DNA of 37,113 nucleotides from Colwellia sp. Its GTDB lineage: Bacteria > Pseudomonadota > Gammaproteobacteria > Enterobacterales > Alteromonadaceae. A program made the position numbers and the translations under genes. Shown piece after piece: positions 21,341 through 30,056 of the stretch. The stretch covers positions 1 to 37,113 of the forward strand of contig JAPYOP010000045.1 in assembly GCA_029938115.1 (NCBI GenBank), read 5' to 3'. Numbering within the stretch: position 1 is the stretch's first letter; each line of letters starts with the position of its first letter. The notes under the pieces were generated by a model, which did not search any database, was not told the DNA's origin, and saw only the letters and a program-made list of their open reading frames with translations.

Positions 21341-21503
21341 TGCTTTAGATGTCTTAAAAGTTGATATAATAAAGGGAACTTTAGGGGGCGCTATTGTAAG
21401 TGATGTTTCCTGTTAGATCAGTAGCCAAAGAGAGAATATTATTATTAATTTTACCCTAAGCATCATTAAACTATCACTCTTAAGCTTTTTACTCTCTTTA
21501 TCT

Positions 21504-22610
21504 GTGCAGGCGCAAGAAACCCACATCAAAACTAGCTCTGCCAATTCATCTTATGGTGTTAGTACTTTGATACCTGAGTGGACACCTGATTTGCGCGACG
21601 AAGAAACAAAACTTAAGGCACAAAAAGGGGATTTTATTGCAGTGCCTATTCCTGTTGTTGATCCAACAGTAGGCAGTGGTATTGTTGCTGTTGGTGCTTA
21701 TTATTATGGGCAAACAGCAGCGCAAAAAAAAGTACAACCAGCTTCTGCAACGCAGCTTGTTGGTGCTTATACAAATAATGACAGTTATGCCTATGGTTTA
21801 ATGCAAAAAAACTATTGGGATGAGGATAGCTGGCGTTTTGTAGGCACGGCAGCTTACACCGCATTAAAACTCACGTTAATTGATAGCCAGTATTCTGCAG
21901 ATGGAAGCCAATTAGATTGGAACATCAAGGGTACGCTACTGAAATCTGAACTATTAAGATCTGTTGGTAGTAATTGGTATGTCGGTGGCCAAGTTAGATT
22001 AATTAATAACACGCAAACATTTTCTGGCAATGTTGATGGCGAATTAAGCCTTTCAAGTGAAGAAGAAGACCAAGCAAAAGCTTATGGGTTAGGATTTTTA
22101 GTACAGTATGATACGCGCGATAGTCAAACCAATGCTTATAAAGGGCAGCGTTTTGAGTTTGATGCATTATTAAATAGCAAAGAGATTGGCAGTACCAATA
22201 GCTATCAATCTTATAATTTTAAATATAGATATTATCACCAACTTGTTAATGACTTAGTGCTTTCTGTAGAGGCTAAAAGTTGTGCTAAATCGGGTCAGGC
22301 ACCGTTATGGGATTATTGCACAATAGGGCTACGTGGGTTTTCAGCAACCAGATATTTAAATAAAGCATCTACGTCATTACAAAGTGAATTTCGGTGGCGA
22401 GCATGGAAGGATATTGGGGCAGTTGCCTTTGTTGGTATAGGCTACGATGGCAAGTCTATTGCCGACCTTGGTAGCAAAGCTAGTGTTAATAGTTATGGCG
22501 TAGGTTTAAGGTATATGGTGCTTGATTCTCAGCGTATAAATTTAAGGTTTGACTATGCTCGCTCTGGTGATAATGATGCCATTTATATTTCTGTGGCAGA
22601 GGCCTTTTAA
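21504..22610 (+). CDS. Omp85-type outer-membrane barrel without POTRA domains (3), start uncertain
   Basis: 368 residues from the only canonical start, a GTG at 21504. That start is doubtful: in frame upstream (from 21465) the DNA reads IKLSLLSFLLSLSVQA-QE, a textbook signal peptide with the GTG as its near-final Val. No ATG, GTG or TTG exists between the stop at 21414-21416 and 21504. AUU codons at 21438, 21441, 21444 and 21465 are possible starts, with AGAGAG (21429-21434) ahead of them. The protein has PVPVVDPTVGSGI-type linker (IPVVDPTVGSG), many beta strands, the loop-6 motif LRGF and a terminal Phe. It resembles barrel (1) most closely. It is either read from AUU or has lost its start. 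Confidence 0.72.
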   Translation: MQAQETHIKTSSANSSYGVSTLIPEWTPDLRDEETKLKAQKGDFIAVPIPVVDPTVGSGIVAVGAYYYGQTAAQKKVQPASATQLVGAYTNNDSYAYGLMQKNYWDEDSWRFVGTAAYTALKLTLIDSQYSADGSQLDWNIKGTLLKSELLRSVGSNWYVGGQVRLINNTQTFSGNVDGELSLSSEEEDQAKAYGLGFLVQYDTRDSQTNAYKGQRFEFDALLNSKEIGSTNSYQSYNFKYRYYHQLVNDLVLSVEAKSCAKSGQAPLWDYCTIGLRGFSATRYLNKASTSLQSEFRWRAWKDIGAVAFVGIGYDGKSIADLGSKASVNSYGVGLRYMVLDSQRINLRFDYARSGDNDAIYISVAEAF

Positions 22611-22711
22611 TTTACATTAAACTTTTAGAGAAAACCTTTGTTTTTATTAATATTGGTGCTAGATTCATAGAGTATGATTTTGTTGATTACTTAACCTTAA
22701 GGAATAATAAT

Positions 22712-23290
22712 ATGAGCATTAAAACCCTTGCTCTTGCCTCATTAGCAATGAGTTTATTGGCTAGTTGCGCTACAGGTAATACACCCGCAGCAAAAAAAGC
22801 AAATGCTGTTAGTGAAACAGATGAAGCTTTACAGCAAATTTATAAGGATCATCCAGCATCAAAAGCTAAAGTTGCCGGCAGTTTAGGGTATCTAGTTTGT
22901 ACCGGTAGTGACAGCTATCTACTTGCCGCTTCATCAGGTGGTGGTGTCTGTGTATTAAAGGAAGGTGGTAGCTCAGGTTTCTATCGTTTTGCCTCGTTAG
23001 GTGTTGGCGTTGGTGTTGGCTTTAAAAAAGTTGCTTTTGTTTATGCCTATAGTGATGCAGAGGCACTGCGCCGTTTCAAAGAAGAAGGTTGGGATGCTGG
23101 TGCTCGTGCAGAGGCTAGCGCTAAACATGAAGATGAAGGAGGTCAAGCTGCTACTAATGCCTCTTTTGATGTTGATGGTGTATCTATTTACCAATCGTCT
23201 TTATGGGGCGCAGCAGCACAAGCAACCGTTCAAGGTTATAAGTTTTGGCCAACAGACTTTACTGATGACGTAATGCAAAACAGTGAATAA
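22712..23290 (+). CDS. Lipoprotein, probably SYLF/YSC84-like
   Basis: 192 residues. The lipobox is LLASC (C19), so this is an anchored lipoprotein. The body has the Gly-rich pattern SSGGGVCVLKEGG, FYRFASLGVGVGVGFKK and AFVYAYSDAEALRRFKEEGWDAGARAEA expected of SYLF (YSC84-type, lipid-binding) domains, though I judge this from pattern only. AAGGAAT precedes the start. It lies between an Omp85-type barrel and a porin gene on the same strand with gaps of 101 and 41 nt, so an operon is possible. Confidence 0.65.
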   Translation: MSIKTLALASLAMSLLASCATGNTPAAKKANAVSETDEALQQIYKDHPASKAKVAGSLGYLVCTGSDSYLLAASSGGGVCVLKEGGSSGFYRFASLGVGVGVGFKKVAFVYAYSDAEALRRFKEEGWDAGARAEASAKHEDEGGQAATNASFDVDGVSIYQSSLWGAAAQATVQGYKFWPTDFTDDVMQNSE

Positions 23291-23331
23291 CTAACTTAAT
23301 AAATTTACATATACAAGGAGTTAATATTGAC

Positions 23332-25050
23332 ATGAATAAAGGTTGTTTATTGTTTTTATTGCTCTTTTTTTATGCTTTTTCATTAAGTGACGTCATTGCT
23401 AAAAATGCTTCAGAGCAACGTAGCGTACTTGAAAAAACGACTGAAATATTGTTAATAAATCAAGTGACCTTAGTTGACCCTGATGGCGATAAACAAACGA
23501 CTATTGCTAATATACTTATTAAAAATGGTTTGCTTGAATTAATTTCTCAAGATGATCTTCATGATGAATCCGTTACTCAATTAATTGATGCTCAACAAGG
23601 TGTTTTACTTGGAACCCTTGAACCGGGCAAAGCGCCTAATTTTTTAGTGCTCAGTAAAAATCCACATAAAGATTTTACTGTTTTATTAGATACAAAAAAG
23701 TTTGCAGTACTTGCCGTTCATAATGGTAAGGTGGTTAAAAATACGATTAAAATCATTCCTGTTGCCACTCCTCTGGCTATAGAGCAACCTAAACCAAAAG
23801 CTAAAAGGTCTACTTGGCTGGCTTATTCGCCACCCTCATTCATTCTTCCTTCAAGTTATAAAAATCGAAAGTGGACCTTATATAAAGGTAAACACTTTTC
23901 CACCTTATTTACTGGCGTAGTGGCTTTTGATAGGCAAGCTTGGATTAATCAAAATGATGAGAGTAAGTTACAAGTAGGAGATTTAGACGAATTTGATGGT
24001 AGTGATATTCGTGCCTTTCGTTTTGGTGTCGCAGGAACCCTGAATTTTGATAAACCATGGTTTTACAGTGTTAGCGCCGCTACCGCAACTTTTGATCAGG
24101 GCTTTAACTCTGATAATGATGACAGTTTAAATTTTCTTGACTGGCGTTTAGATATCCCTACTTTTTCTGGCTTGACGTTGAGCATAGGTAAACAGAAAGA
24201 GCCTATATCAATGGAGCGTTTAATGGGCTTAGTGCATCTCCCCATGCAAGAGCGAAGTGTTGCCGCCGATACTTTACTGCCGTCAAGGAATATAGGTGCA
24301 GTAATAAGTGGCCAAGCACTTGATAAACATATGTCGTGGGCTGGTGGTGTGTTTAATAATTGGCTAGACACTGACAATAGCTTTGGCGATAACGCAACAC
24401 AAGTTGTTGGCAGAGTCACTTGGTTGCCTTATTTGTCTGAAGATGAGCATGAACTCGTTCATTTAGGCTTTGGAGCTCGTTTTTCAAATACACAAACAGA
24501 TATTCGCTTTAGCTCTTTTCCTGAGTTTTATAACTCGCCTGATTTTATTGATTCAGGAACTTTTAGTGCAAGTGACAGCCACACGTATAGTATAGAAGCA
24601 TCCTGGCGAAAAGGTCCATTATGGCTTTCAAGCGAATATACTGAAAATAATATCGACGCACCAGAACGAGGTAATCCAACATTATCTGGGTATTATCTGA
24701 GTGCCGCTTTATCGCTAACCGGTGAAATGCGTGATTATAATAAGCGTAATGGTACTTTTGCTCCATTGCCTGTTTCACAATCTGTACAACAAGGTGGTAT
24801 TGGTTCGTGGGAATTAACCAGTCGATGGTCAGTTTTTGATGGCAATGATGCTCAGTTAAACAGCGGTGAAACAGACATTTTTTCAGTGGGACTGTTTTGG
24901 TGGCTTAATCCAAAATTCAATATTAGCGCTAATTATCGTTGGATAAACCTACAGCGCTGTAGCCTTCTTATTGATACCTGTGCGTTTGAGGATGGAAATT
25001 TAAAAGGTAAAAGCAACGGCATTAACTTAAGGCTAATGCTGATGCTTTAA
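23332..25050 (+). CDS. OprO/OprP-type porin with amidohydrolase-like N-terminal segment
   Basis: 572 residues. A signal peptide (1-23) is followed by about residues 38-140 that read like the flanking beta-sandwich of a cytosolic amidohydrolase: ILLINQVTLVDPDG, IANILIKNG, then GTLEPGKAPNFLVLSKNP and VLAVHNGKVVKN. The metal-binding TIM barrel that should lie between the halves is missing, with only about 20 residues there. From about 170 to the end the protein is a porin of the phosphate-selective OprO/P type (GVAGTLNFDKPWFYSVSAAT, DWRLDIPTF, GLTLSIGKQKEPIS). The first part is therefore probably non-enzymatic. Confidence 0.72.
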   Translation: MNKGCLLFLLLFFYAFSLSDVIAKNASEQRSVLEKTTEILLINQVTLVDPDGDKQTTIANILIKNGLLELISQDDLHDESVTQLIDAQQGVLLGTLEPGKAPNFLVLSKNPHKDFTVLLDTKKFAVLAVHNGKVVKNTIKIIPVATPLAIEQPKPKAKRSTWLAYSPPSFILPSSYKNRKWTLYKGKHFSTLFTGVVAFDRQAWINQNDESKLQVGDLDEFDGSDIRAFRFGVAGTLNFDKPWFYSVSAATATFDQGFNSDNDDSLNFLDWRLDIPTFSGLTLSIGKQKEPISMERLMGLVHLPMQERSVAADTLLPSRNIGAVISGQALDKHMSWAGGVFNNWLDTDNSFGDNATQVVGRVTWLPYLSEDEHELVHLGFGARFSNTQTDIRFSSFPEFYNSPDFIDSGTFSASDSHTYSIEASWRKGPLWLSSEYTENNIDAPERGNPTLSGYYLSAALSLTGEMRDYNKRNGTFAPLPVSQSVQQGGIGSWELTSRWSVFDGNDAQLNSGETDIFSVGLFWWLNPKFNISANYRWINLQRCSLLIDTCAFEDGNLKGKSNGINLRLMLML

Positions 25051-25070
25051 TAAAAGCAAAATACAGGGAT

Positions 25071-25170
25071 ACTTTCCCGCAAATTTACGCGAATTGTCAC
25101 AGATTAAAACACACTAAACAGAAAATAGTTAAAGGCTCTAATTGGCGTTAATCTGCGTAATTCGCGGGCA
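25071..25170. repeat. Imperfect inverted repeat between convergent genes
   Basis: CCCGC (25076-25080) and GCGGG (25164-25168) mark the ends of two imperfect arms, both containing AATT, ACGC and AGATTAA in the same order when the right arm is reverse-complemented. The interior is AT-rich without coding potential. The layout is MITE- or REP-like and could end transcription for both flanking convergent genes. Confidence 0.55.
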
Positions 25171-25213
25171 AGGTTTTTGGGTCTAACTTTTAATACCTGA
25201 ATAGATAATCTTC

Positions 25214-26143
25214 TTACTGGTTTATTTTAATACTCGCTTCGCTCATTAGTACGGCATGACCACCAACGCGTATGGTTAAATCTTTGCTCTGTTGGTTATC
25301 CATTTCTACATAAAACATACTCTTACGAGCATCGTTTGCACCCCGTTGAATACCAAAGACATGTGTCCCTGCTTGAATTTGTTCGTGATCACAAATGTGA
25401 TTAGCAAAAGCAGCAATAGCGCCACCAATAGGTGGATCTTCATGATGAGCAATGGCAGGACCTAATAAGCGGGCATGGAAATCTGCAGGGTTTTCATCGG
25501 TGTTATTAGCGAATAATAAAATCTCTTGTGCTAACGAAGTAGGCGCAGAAGAGTTACTCCATGCGGCTTCATTGAATTTGGCTTCACGAATTGCTGTATA
25601 AGACTTTATTGGCACTATAAGATAAGGCACACCACAAGAAACAATTAAAGGTCGATAGTTATCAAAACCAATGTCAGCAGGCGTTAGCGATAACATTGCG
25701 GCCAACTCTTCAGTGGTTGGCGTGTAATAGTCTATTGCAGCATGGGTATCATAAGTTTGTTGTACTAAACTTGCCTCACCATCACTATTTTTAGAAACAT
25801 AGCTTTTTACTACTTGTTCATGATCTTTTAATGATGATTTTAAGCTAATTTGTGTGTGCTGCTGCGATAATTCAACGGTGTTGGTTTTTGCTAAGATAAA
25901 ACTTGCCGCAAGCACAGTGTGCATACTAGCTGGCAATTCTTTTTCTTTGGAAAAAACGCGAATGTTATGACTGTTTTGTCCGTCAGTTGCAGATAAAAAT
26001 ATTGTACTGGAAGTACTTAATTCACCGGCAATTTGTTGCATTTTCTCTGAAGATAGTCCACTTGCATCAGGAAAAACGGGTAATGGTACACCATGAAAAG
26101 CGTGTTCAGTAAAAACGTCAGCGGTGTAATAATTATAATTCAT
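25214..26143 (-). CDS. PhzF-family isomerase-like protein
   Basis: 309 residues, normal for the PhzF fold (two mirrored alpha/beta barrels). It opens with YYTADVFTEHAFHGVPLPVFPDA and ends with VGGHAVLMSEA, both family hallmarks, and keeps the HEDPPIGGA motif. The catalytic glutamate of PhzF, expected in an SESTF-type motif, aligns with S46 (STSSTIF), so classical isomerase chemistry is doubtful. It is the third gene of nirB-nirD-phzF with a 9-nt gap, yet no phenazine genes are present; its role in the nitrite operon is unknown. Confidence 0.85.
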   Translation of the reverse strand: MNYNYYTADVFTEHAFHGVPLPVFPDASGLSSEKMQQIAGELSTSSTIFLSATDGQNSHNIRVFSKEKELPASMHTVLAASFILAKTNTVELSQQHTQISLKSSLKDHEQVVKSYVSKNSDGEASLVQQTYDTHAAIDYYTPTTEELAAMLSLTPADIGFDNYRPLIVSCGVPYLIVPIKSYTAIREAKFNEAAWSNSSAPTSLAQEILLFANNTDENPADFHARLLGPAIAHHEDPPIGGAIAAFANHICDHEQIQAGTHVFGIQRGANDARKSMFYVEMDNQQSKDLTIRVGGHAVLMSEASIKINQ

Positions 26144-26152
26144 GCTGGTTCC

Positions 26153-26518
26153 TTAAGCGGCTAGTTGAATTGTACCGCCCTCAAGGCGTACAAGGTAAGT
26201 ATTTACTTTAACACTTTCGTCTTCAAGACAAACGCCAGTTGACAGATCAAAGTGCTGTTTATATATAGGTGAGGCAATGACTGTTTTTCCGTCAAGATTG
26301 CCAGTGATACCCCGAGATAAAGTATTTGCATTGCTAAAAGGACAGAAATTATCAATGGCGTAAAAATCTTCGGTTCCAGATGGGGTTATCACTCTAAAAA
26401 TAGCAATCTGCTTGTCATTGAACAGTGCGCAACGCCCCATACTAGGCAATATATCTATTAGTTCGCAAATATCGAACCATTGCTTATCTTGTGTGAAATT
26501 TGATGAAGTAATTGTCAT
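26153..26518 (-). CDS. nirD: Nitrite reductase small subunit
   Basis: 121 residues with a Rieske-like beta fold. As known for NirD, the Cys and His ligands of true Rieske proteins are missing: the corresponding segments read DNFCPFSNANTLSRG and SPIYKQHFDLSTG, so no cluster is bound. It partners NirB in the NADH-dependent nitrite reductase in the cytoplasm. It starts 15 nt after the nirB stop, in the same operon. Confidence 0.92.
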   Translation of the reverse strand: MTITSSNFTQDKQWFDICELIDILPSMGRCALFNDKQIAIFRVITPSGTEDFYAIDNFCPFSNANTLSRGITGNLDGKTVIASPIYKQHFDLSTGVCLEDESVKVNTYLVRLEGGTIQLAA

Positions 26519-26533
26519 TATTTTTACTCTCTT

Positions 26534-29086
26534 TTATGATATTTCAATGGCTATTTCTGCGGTTTTTTCTTGCGCAGAAGCAGGACGGATTTGCTTTCGT
26601 TCTGTGGTGAAAATAACATTGTCATCGTGTAATTTACTGTTAACAAAATGCTCAAAGCGTTTCATTTTAATTGGATCATCAATTGTCGTTTTCCATTCAC
26701 ATTGATAAGTACCAACTACGTTAGCCATTTCTTGCTCTAACTCACTCGCTAGTCCAAGTTTGTCATCGATAATGACTGATTTTAAGTATTCTAACCCACC
26801 GGCCATGTTGTCCATCCATACAGATGTACGTTGTAAACGATCTGCTGTACGTATATAAAACATGAAAAATCGGTCAGTATATTTAATGAGATCAGCATCA
26901 CTTAAGTCAGAAGCAAATAAATCTGCATGACGAGGTTTCATGCCGCCATTACCACATACATACATATTCCAACCATTTTCCGTAGCGATAATACCGACAT
27001 CTTTACTTTGCGCTTCGGCACATTCACGAGTACAGCCTGAAACAGCCATTTTCAATTTGTGAGGCGAGCGTAAACCTTTGTAGCGGTTTTCTATTAAAAT
27101 AGACATGGCCATTGAATCTTGTACGCCATATCGACACCAAGTCGAGCCAACACATGATTTCACTGTTCTTAATGATTTACCGTAGGCATGGCCTGTTTCA
27201 AAGCCAGCATCGACTAATTCGCGCCAAATTAACGGTAATTGCTCACTGCGGGCGCCGAATAAATCAACGCGTTGACCACCCGTAATTTTTGTATATAGGT
27301 TATATTTATTGGCGACTTCACCTAATACTATTAGTTTGTCAGGGGTGATTTCACCACCAGCAACACGCGGCACAACAGAATAAGTTCCATCTTTTTGCAT
27401 GTTGCCCATGTAATAATCATTAGTGTCTTGCAAGCCATGGAGCTTATCGTCAAGCACATGATCATTCCAACAAGAAGCAAGTATTGATGCCGCGGTAGGT
27501 TTACAAATATCACAACCTAACCCCACTTCTGAGTTTGAACCATGCTTTTGCATTAATTCATCAAAGCTTTTGATTTTTTCAACACGAACAATATTGTATA
27601 AATCTTGGCGAGTGTAAGCAAAATGTTCACATAAATCAGTATTTACCTCAACACCTTGTTTTTCTAATTCATTATTTAAAACTTGTGTTACTAAGGCCGT
27701 ACAACCACCGCAACCTGTGGCGGCTTTCGTGCATGACTTTATAGCGGCCATATCACAAGCACCAGCCTGCACAGCTTCTACCACATCAGCTTTACTAACA
27801 TTCATGCATGAACATAACACCGCAGAATCTGGTAGAGCATCAACGCCAATACCTGCAGATGATCCATCAACGCTAGGTAAAATTAGACCTTCAGGCTCAC
27901 TTGGTAATTCCATTTTATTGAGCATAAACTGTAGTAGTGAGCCATATTCGGCTGCATCGCCAATCAATACTGCACCAAGTAAATACTTATCATCTTCACT
28001 AACGACTATTTTTTTATAAACTTCTTCACGATCATTTACATAAGTATAACTACGAGAATTTGGTGTATTACCATGGGCATCACCAATTGAAGCAACATCA
28101 ACGCCCATCAGTTTCAACTTGGTACTCATATCAGCACCTGCAAACTCACTTGAGCCGGTACCGGTTAAGTGATCCACAGCCGCATGCGCCATGGCATTTC
28201 CCGGCGCTATTAAACCGAAGATTTTATTTTCCCAAAGCGCAACTTCACCAATAGCGTATATATCTTCATCAGACGTTAAACAGTTATTGTTAATGACCAC
28301 ACCGCCGCGTTCACCCATGGCTATTTCGGCTTGACGGGCCAGTTCATCACGAGGACGAATACCAGCAGAAAACACGATAATGTCAGTTTCTAGCTCTTCG
28401 CCATCGGCAAAACTCATTTTATGAACGGCGTTGTCACCATCACCAATGTTTTGCGTGTTCTTTTGCGTATGAACGCTAACACCTAAGTCTTGAATTTTTT
28501 TAGCCAGCATAGCACCACCACCGTCATCAACCTGCACCGCCATTAGGCGTGGGGCAAATTCGACCACGTGGGTTTTTAGGTTTAAATCCATTAAAGCTTT
28601 AGCCGCTTCAAGCCCTAATAAGCCACCACCAATAACGGCACCAACTTTAGCTGTTTTTGCTGCAGCGGTAATTTTTTCAAGATCAGCAATCGTGCGATAA
28701 ACAAAAATGTTGTCTCGTTGATGTCCGGGTACAGGCGGTACAAAAGGGAAAGAACCCGTTGCTAGAATAATTTTATCGTAGCTAACTTCCAGACCAGATT
28801 CAGCAGTCACTAATTTTCTAGCTCGGTCAATTTGAGTTACTTTATCACCCGAGTGAAGAATAAAGTTATTGTTAGGATAAAAACCATCGGTCACCATATT
28901 TATGTCAGCAACATCTTGGTTTTTGAACCAACTCGTTAAGTGCACACGATCGTAGGCAGGCAAGGGCTCTTCACCAAATACGGTGACTTGGTATTCATTG
29001 CTTTGACCGCTTTCAACCAAATACTCTAAAAAATTATGACCTACAGGGCCATTTCCTATCACTACTAATTTAACTTTTGAACTCAT
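26534..29086 (-). CDS. nirB: NADH-dependent nitrite reductase large subunit
   Basis: 850 residues; reduces nitrite to ammonium with NAD(P)H in the cytoplasm. Domains in order: FAD/NAD-binding reductase (1-400, GNGPVGHNFLEYL and IGGGLLGLEAA), BFD-like [2Fe-2S] domain (CSC at 425-427, C452, CGGC at 459-462), and the siroheme/[4Fe-4S] domain with ligands C645, C651, C685 and C689 (CVGSTWC, SGCTREC). All ligand residues are intact. It is the first gene of nirBD-phzF. An FNR-type site lies 208 bp upstream and a further inverted repeat at 29248-29268. No nitrate reductase gene or nitrite transporter is seen in the window. Confidence 0.97.
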   Translation of the reverse strand: MSSKVKLVVIGNGPVGHNFLEYLVESGQSNEYQVTVFGEEPLPAYDRVHLTSWFKNQDVADINMVTDGFYPNNNFILHSGDKVTQIDRARKLVTAESGLEVSYDKIILATGSFPFVPPVPGHQRDNIFVYRTIADLEKITAAAKTAKVGAVIGGGLLGLEAAKALMDLNLKTHVVEFAPRLMAVQVDDGGGAMLAKKIQDLGVSVHTQKNTQNIGDGDNAVHKMSFADGEELETDIIVFSAGIRPRDELARQAEIAMGERGGVVINNNCLTSDEDIYAIGEVALWENKIFGLIAPGNAMAHAAVDHLTGTGSSEFAGADMSTKLKLMGVDVASIGDAHGNTPNSRSYTYVNDREEVYKKIVVSEDDKYLLGAVLIGDAAEYGSLLQFMLNKMELPSEPEGLILPSVDGSSAGIGVDALPDSAVLCSCMNVSKADVVEAVQAGACDMAAIKSCTKAATGCGGCTALVTQVLNNELEKQGVEVNTDLCEHFAYTRQDLYNIVRVEKIKSFDELMQKHGSNSEVGLGCDICKPTAASILASCWNDHVLDDKLHGLQDTNDYYMGNMQKDGTYSVVPRVAGGEITPDKLIVLGEVANKYNLYTKITGGQRVDLFGARSEQLPLIWRELVDAGFETGHAYGKSLRTVKSCVGSTWCRYGVQDSMAMSILIENRYKGLRSPHKLKMAVSGCTRECAEAQSKDVGIIATENGWNMYVCGNGGMKPRHADLFASDLSDADLIKYTDRFFMFYIRTADRLQRTSVWMDNMAGGLEYLKSVIIDDKLGLASELEQEMANVVGTYQCEWKTTIDDPIKMKRFEHFVNSKLHDDNVIFTTERKQIRPASAQEKTAEIAIEIS

Positions 29087-29247
29087 CTTTTTCTTACCAC
29101 TCTCATGCGCAATATTGATATGGCTATCGCAAAGAATGTACCAAACTATAAATATTATCCTAACTAATTGTTTTTAATTGGTTAATTGGTTTGGTTGTAC
29201 TATTTTTGTTTTATTAAATGCTTAAATTAAGGGCGATAATTAATGTT

Positions 29248-29268
29248 TTTGCACACAAGAAGTGCAAA
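29248..29268. promoter_or_regulatory. Inverted repeat upstream of nirB, possible operator
   Basis: TTTGCAC (29248-29254) and GTGCAAA (29262-29268) are a perfect 7-bp inverted repeat with a 7-bp spacer, in the region between nirB and the divergent operon. It does not match a known site that I can name with confidence. Confidence 0.4.
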
Positions 29269-29293
29269 GTTTTATTAAAACTCAGAAGATATA

Positions 29294-29307
29294 TTGATCA
29301 GGATCAA
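29294..29307. promoter_or_regulatory. FNR-type binding site
   Basis: TTGATCAGGATCAA matches the FNR/EtrA/ANR consensus TTGAT-N4-ATCAA perfectly. Its centre (29300.5) is 41.5 bp before a predicted start at about 29342 for the plus-strand operon, whose weak -10 could be GATAAC (29330-29335). That is the classical class II activating position. The nirB start is 208 bp to the left, so nirB could also respond. The rest of the 29087-29395 gap is AT-rich. Confidence 0.8.
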
Positions 29308-29395
29308 AATAGTTTTCGATTATCCTTGGGATAACTAACAAAAATTAATATCTGTCCTATAGTTAGACATTATTAGGGAAAATTAGTGATTCTAA

Positions 29396-30001
29396 ATGTC
29401 TGATCCAACAACCAATTACTTTGTTTCTGTTGCGGAAATTGCAGCAAAACTAGATCAAGCAACTCATATTGCACAGCAGCTTTCATTAACAGCAAGTAAT
29501 GCCCGAGCAGTAGCATTGCGAGCAGGAGAAAGAGCAGCAGGATTTCGACCTTTAACTGATTTTATTGACAGGCTTGCAGAAATAACTATTTCATCTTCTA
29601 AAAAAATCAATTTATTAGCGTCTACTTTAAGTCGAACATCGGCAGATAAAGTGCGTGCCGATAATGCCATAGAACATTTTCATGATGTTTATGTAAGAGC
29701 GAAGGATTCTCCTTTCATCCATAGTTTAGATGCACAGTTTGATTTATGTGAAGCTGCTCAGCAAAAGTTAAATACCAAATATAGAAGACAAATAGATCAG
29801 CTCAGTGATGAACTATCCATGCTAAGTAATGAATTACGTAATGCAGTGATTTTAGCAACTTTGTCTCGTGTAGAAGCGTCTCAAGCAGGTGTTCAATACC
29901 AAGAAGCACTTATCAATGTTGCAAACAATGTTGAAGGAGCCGCAGGAAAAATCAAAAATCATATTCACTACTCTCAGCAAATGGTTTCTACTTTAGAATA
30001 G
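29396..30001 (+). CDS. Soluble MCP-tip-like protein
   Basis: 201 residues, helical, with no signal peptide, transmembrane helix or sensor domain. Residues 25-62 (IAQQLSLTASNARAVALRAG, then ERAAGFRPLTDFIDRLAE) align without gaps to the signalling tip of methyl-accepting chemotaxis proteins, keeping NA, RAGE, GF and LAE but altering the residues that normally dock CheW/CheA. The rest looks like a coiled coil. It is therefore a minimal chemotaxis-like protein, likely cytoplasmic. It is followed 55 nt later by an ODP-type diiron protein and has an FNR box upstream; an oxygen-sensing pair is the inference. Confidence 0.65.
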   Translation: MSDPTTNYFVSVAEIAAKLDQATHIAQQLSLTASNARAVALRAGERAAGFRPLTDFIDRLAEITISSSKKINLLASTLSRTSADKVRADNAIEHFHDVYVRAKDSPFIHSLDAQFDLCEAAQQKLNTKYRRQIDQLSDELSMLSNELRNAVILATLSRVEASQAGVQYQEALINVANNVEGAAGKIKNHIHYSQQMVSTLE

Positions 30002-30056
30002 TATTGATTTTTAAGTGATAAACATACTGGAAAAATAATAAAAGTAAGGATGATAA

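Noticed and set aside
26153..26518. True Rieske [2Fe-2S] protein
   Set aside because: The Cys/His ligands are absent, as is normal for NirD, and the gene follows nirB.
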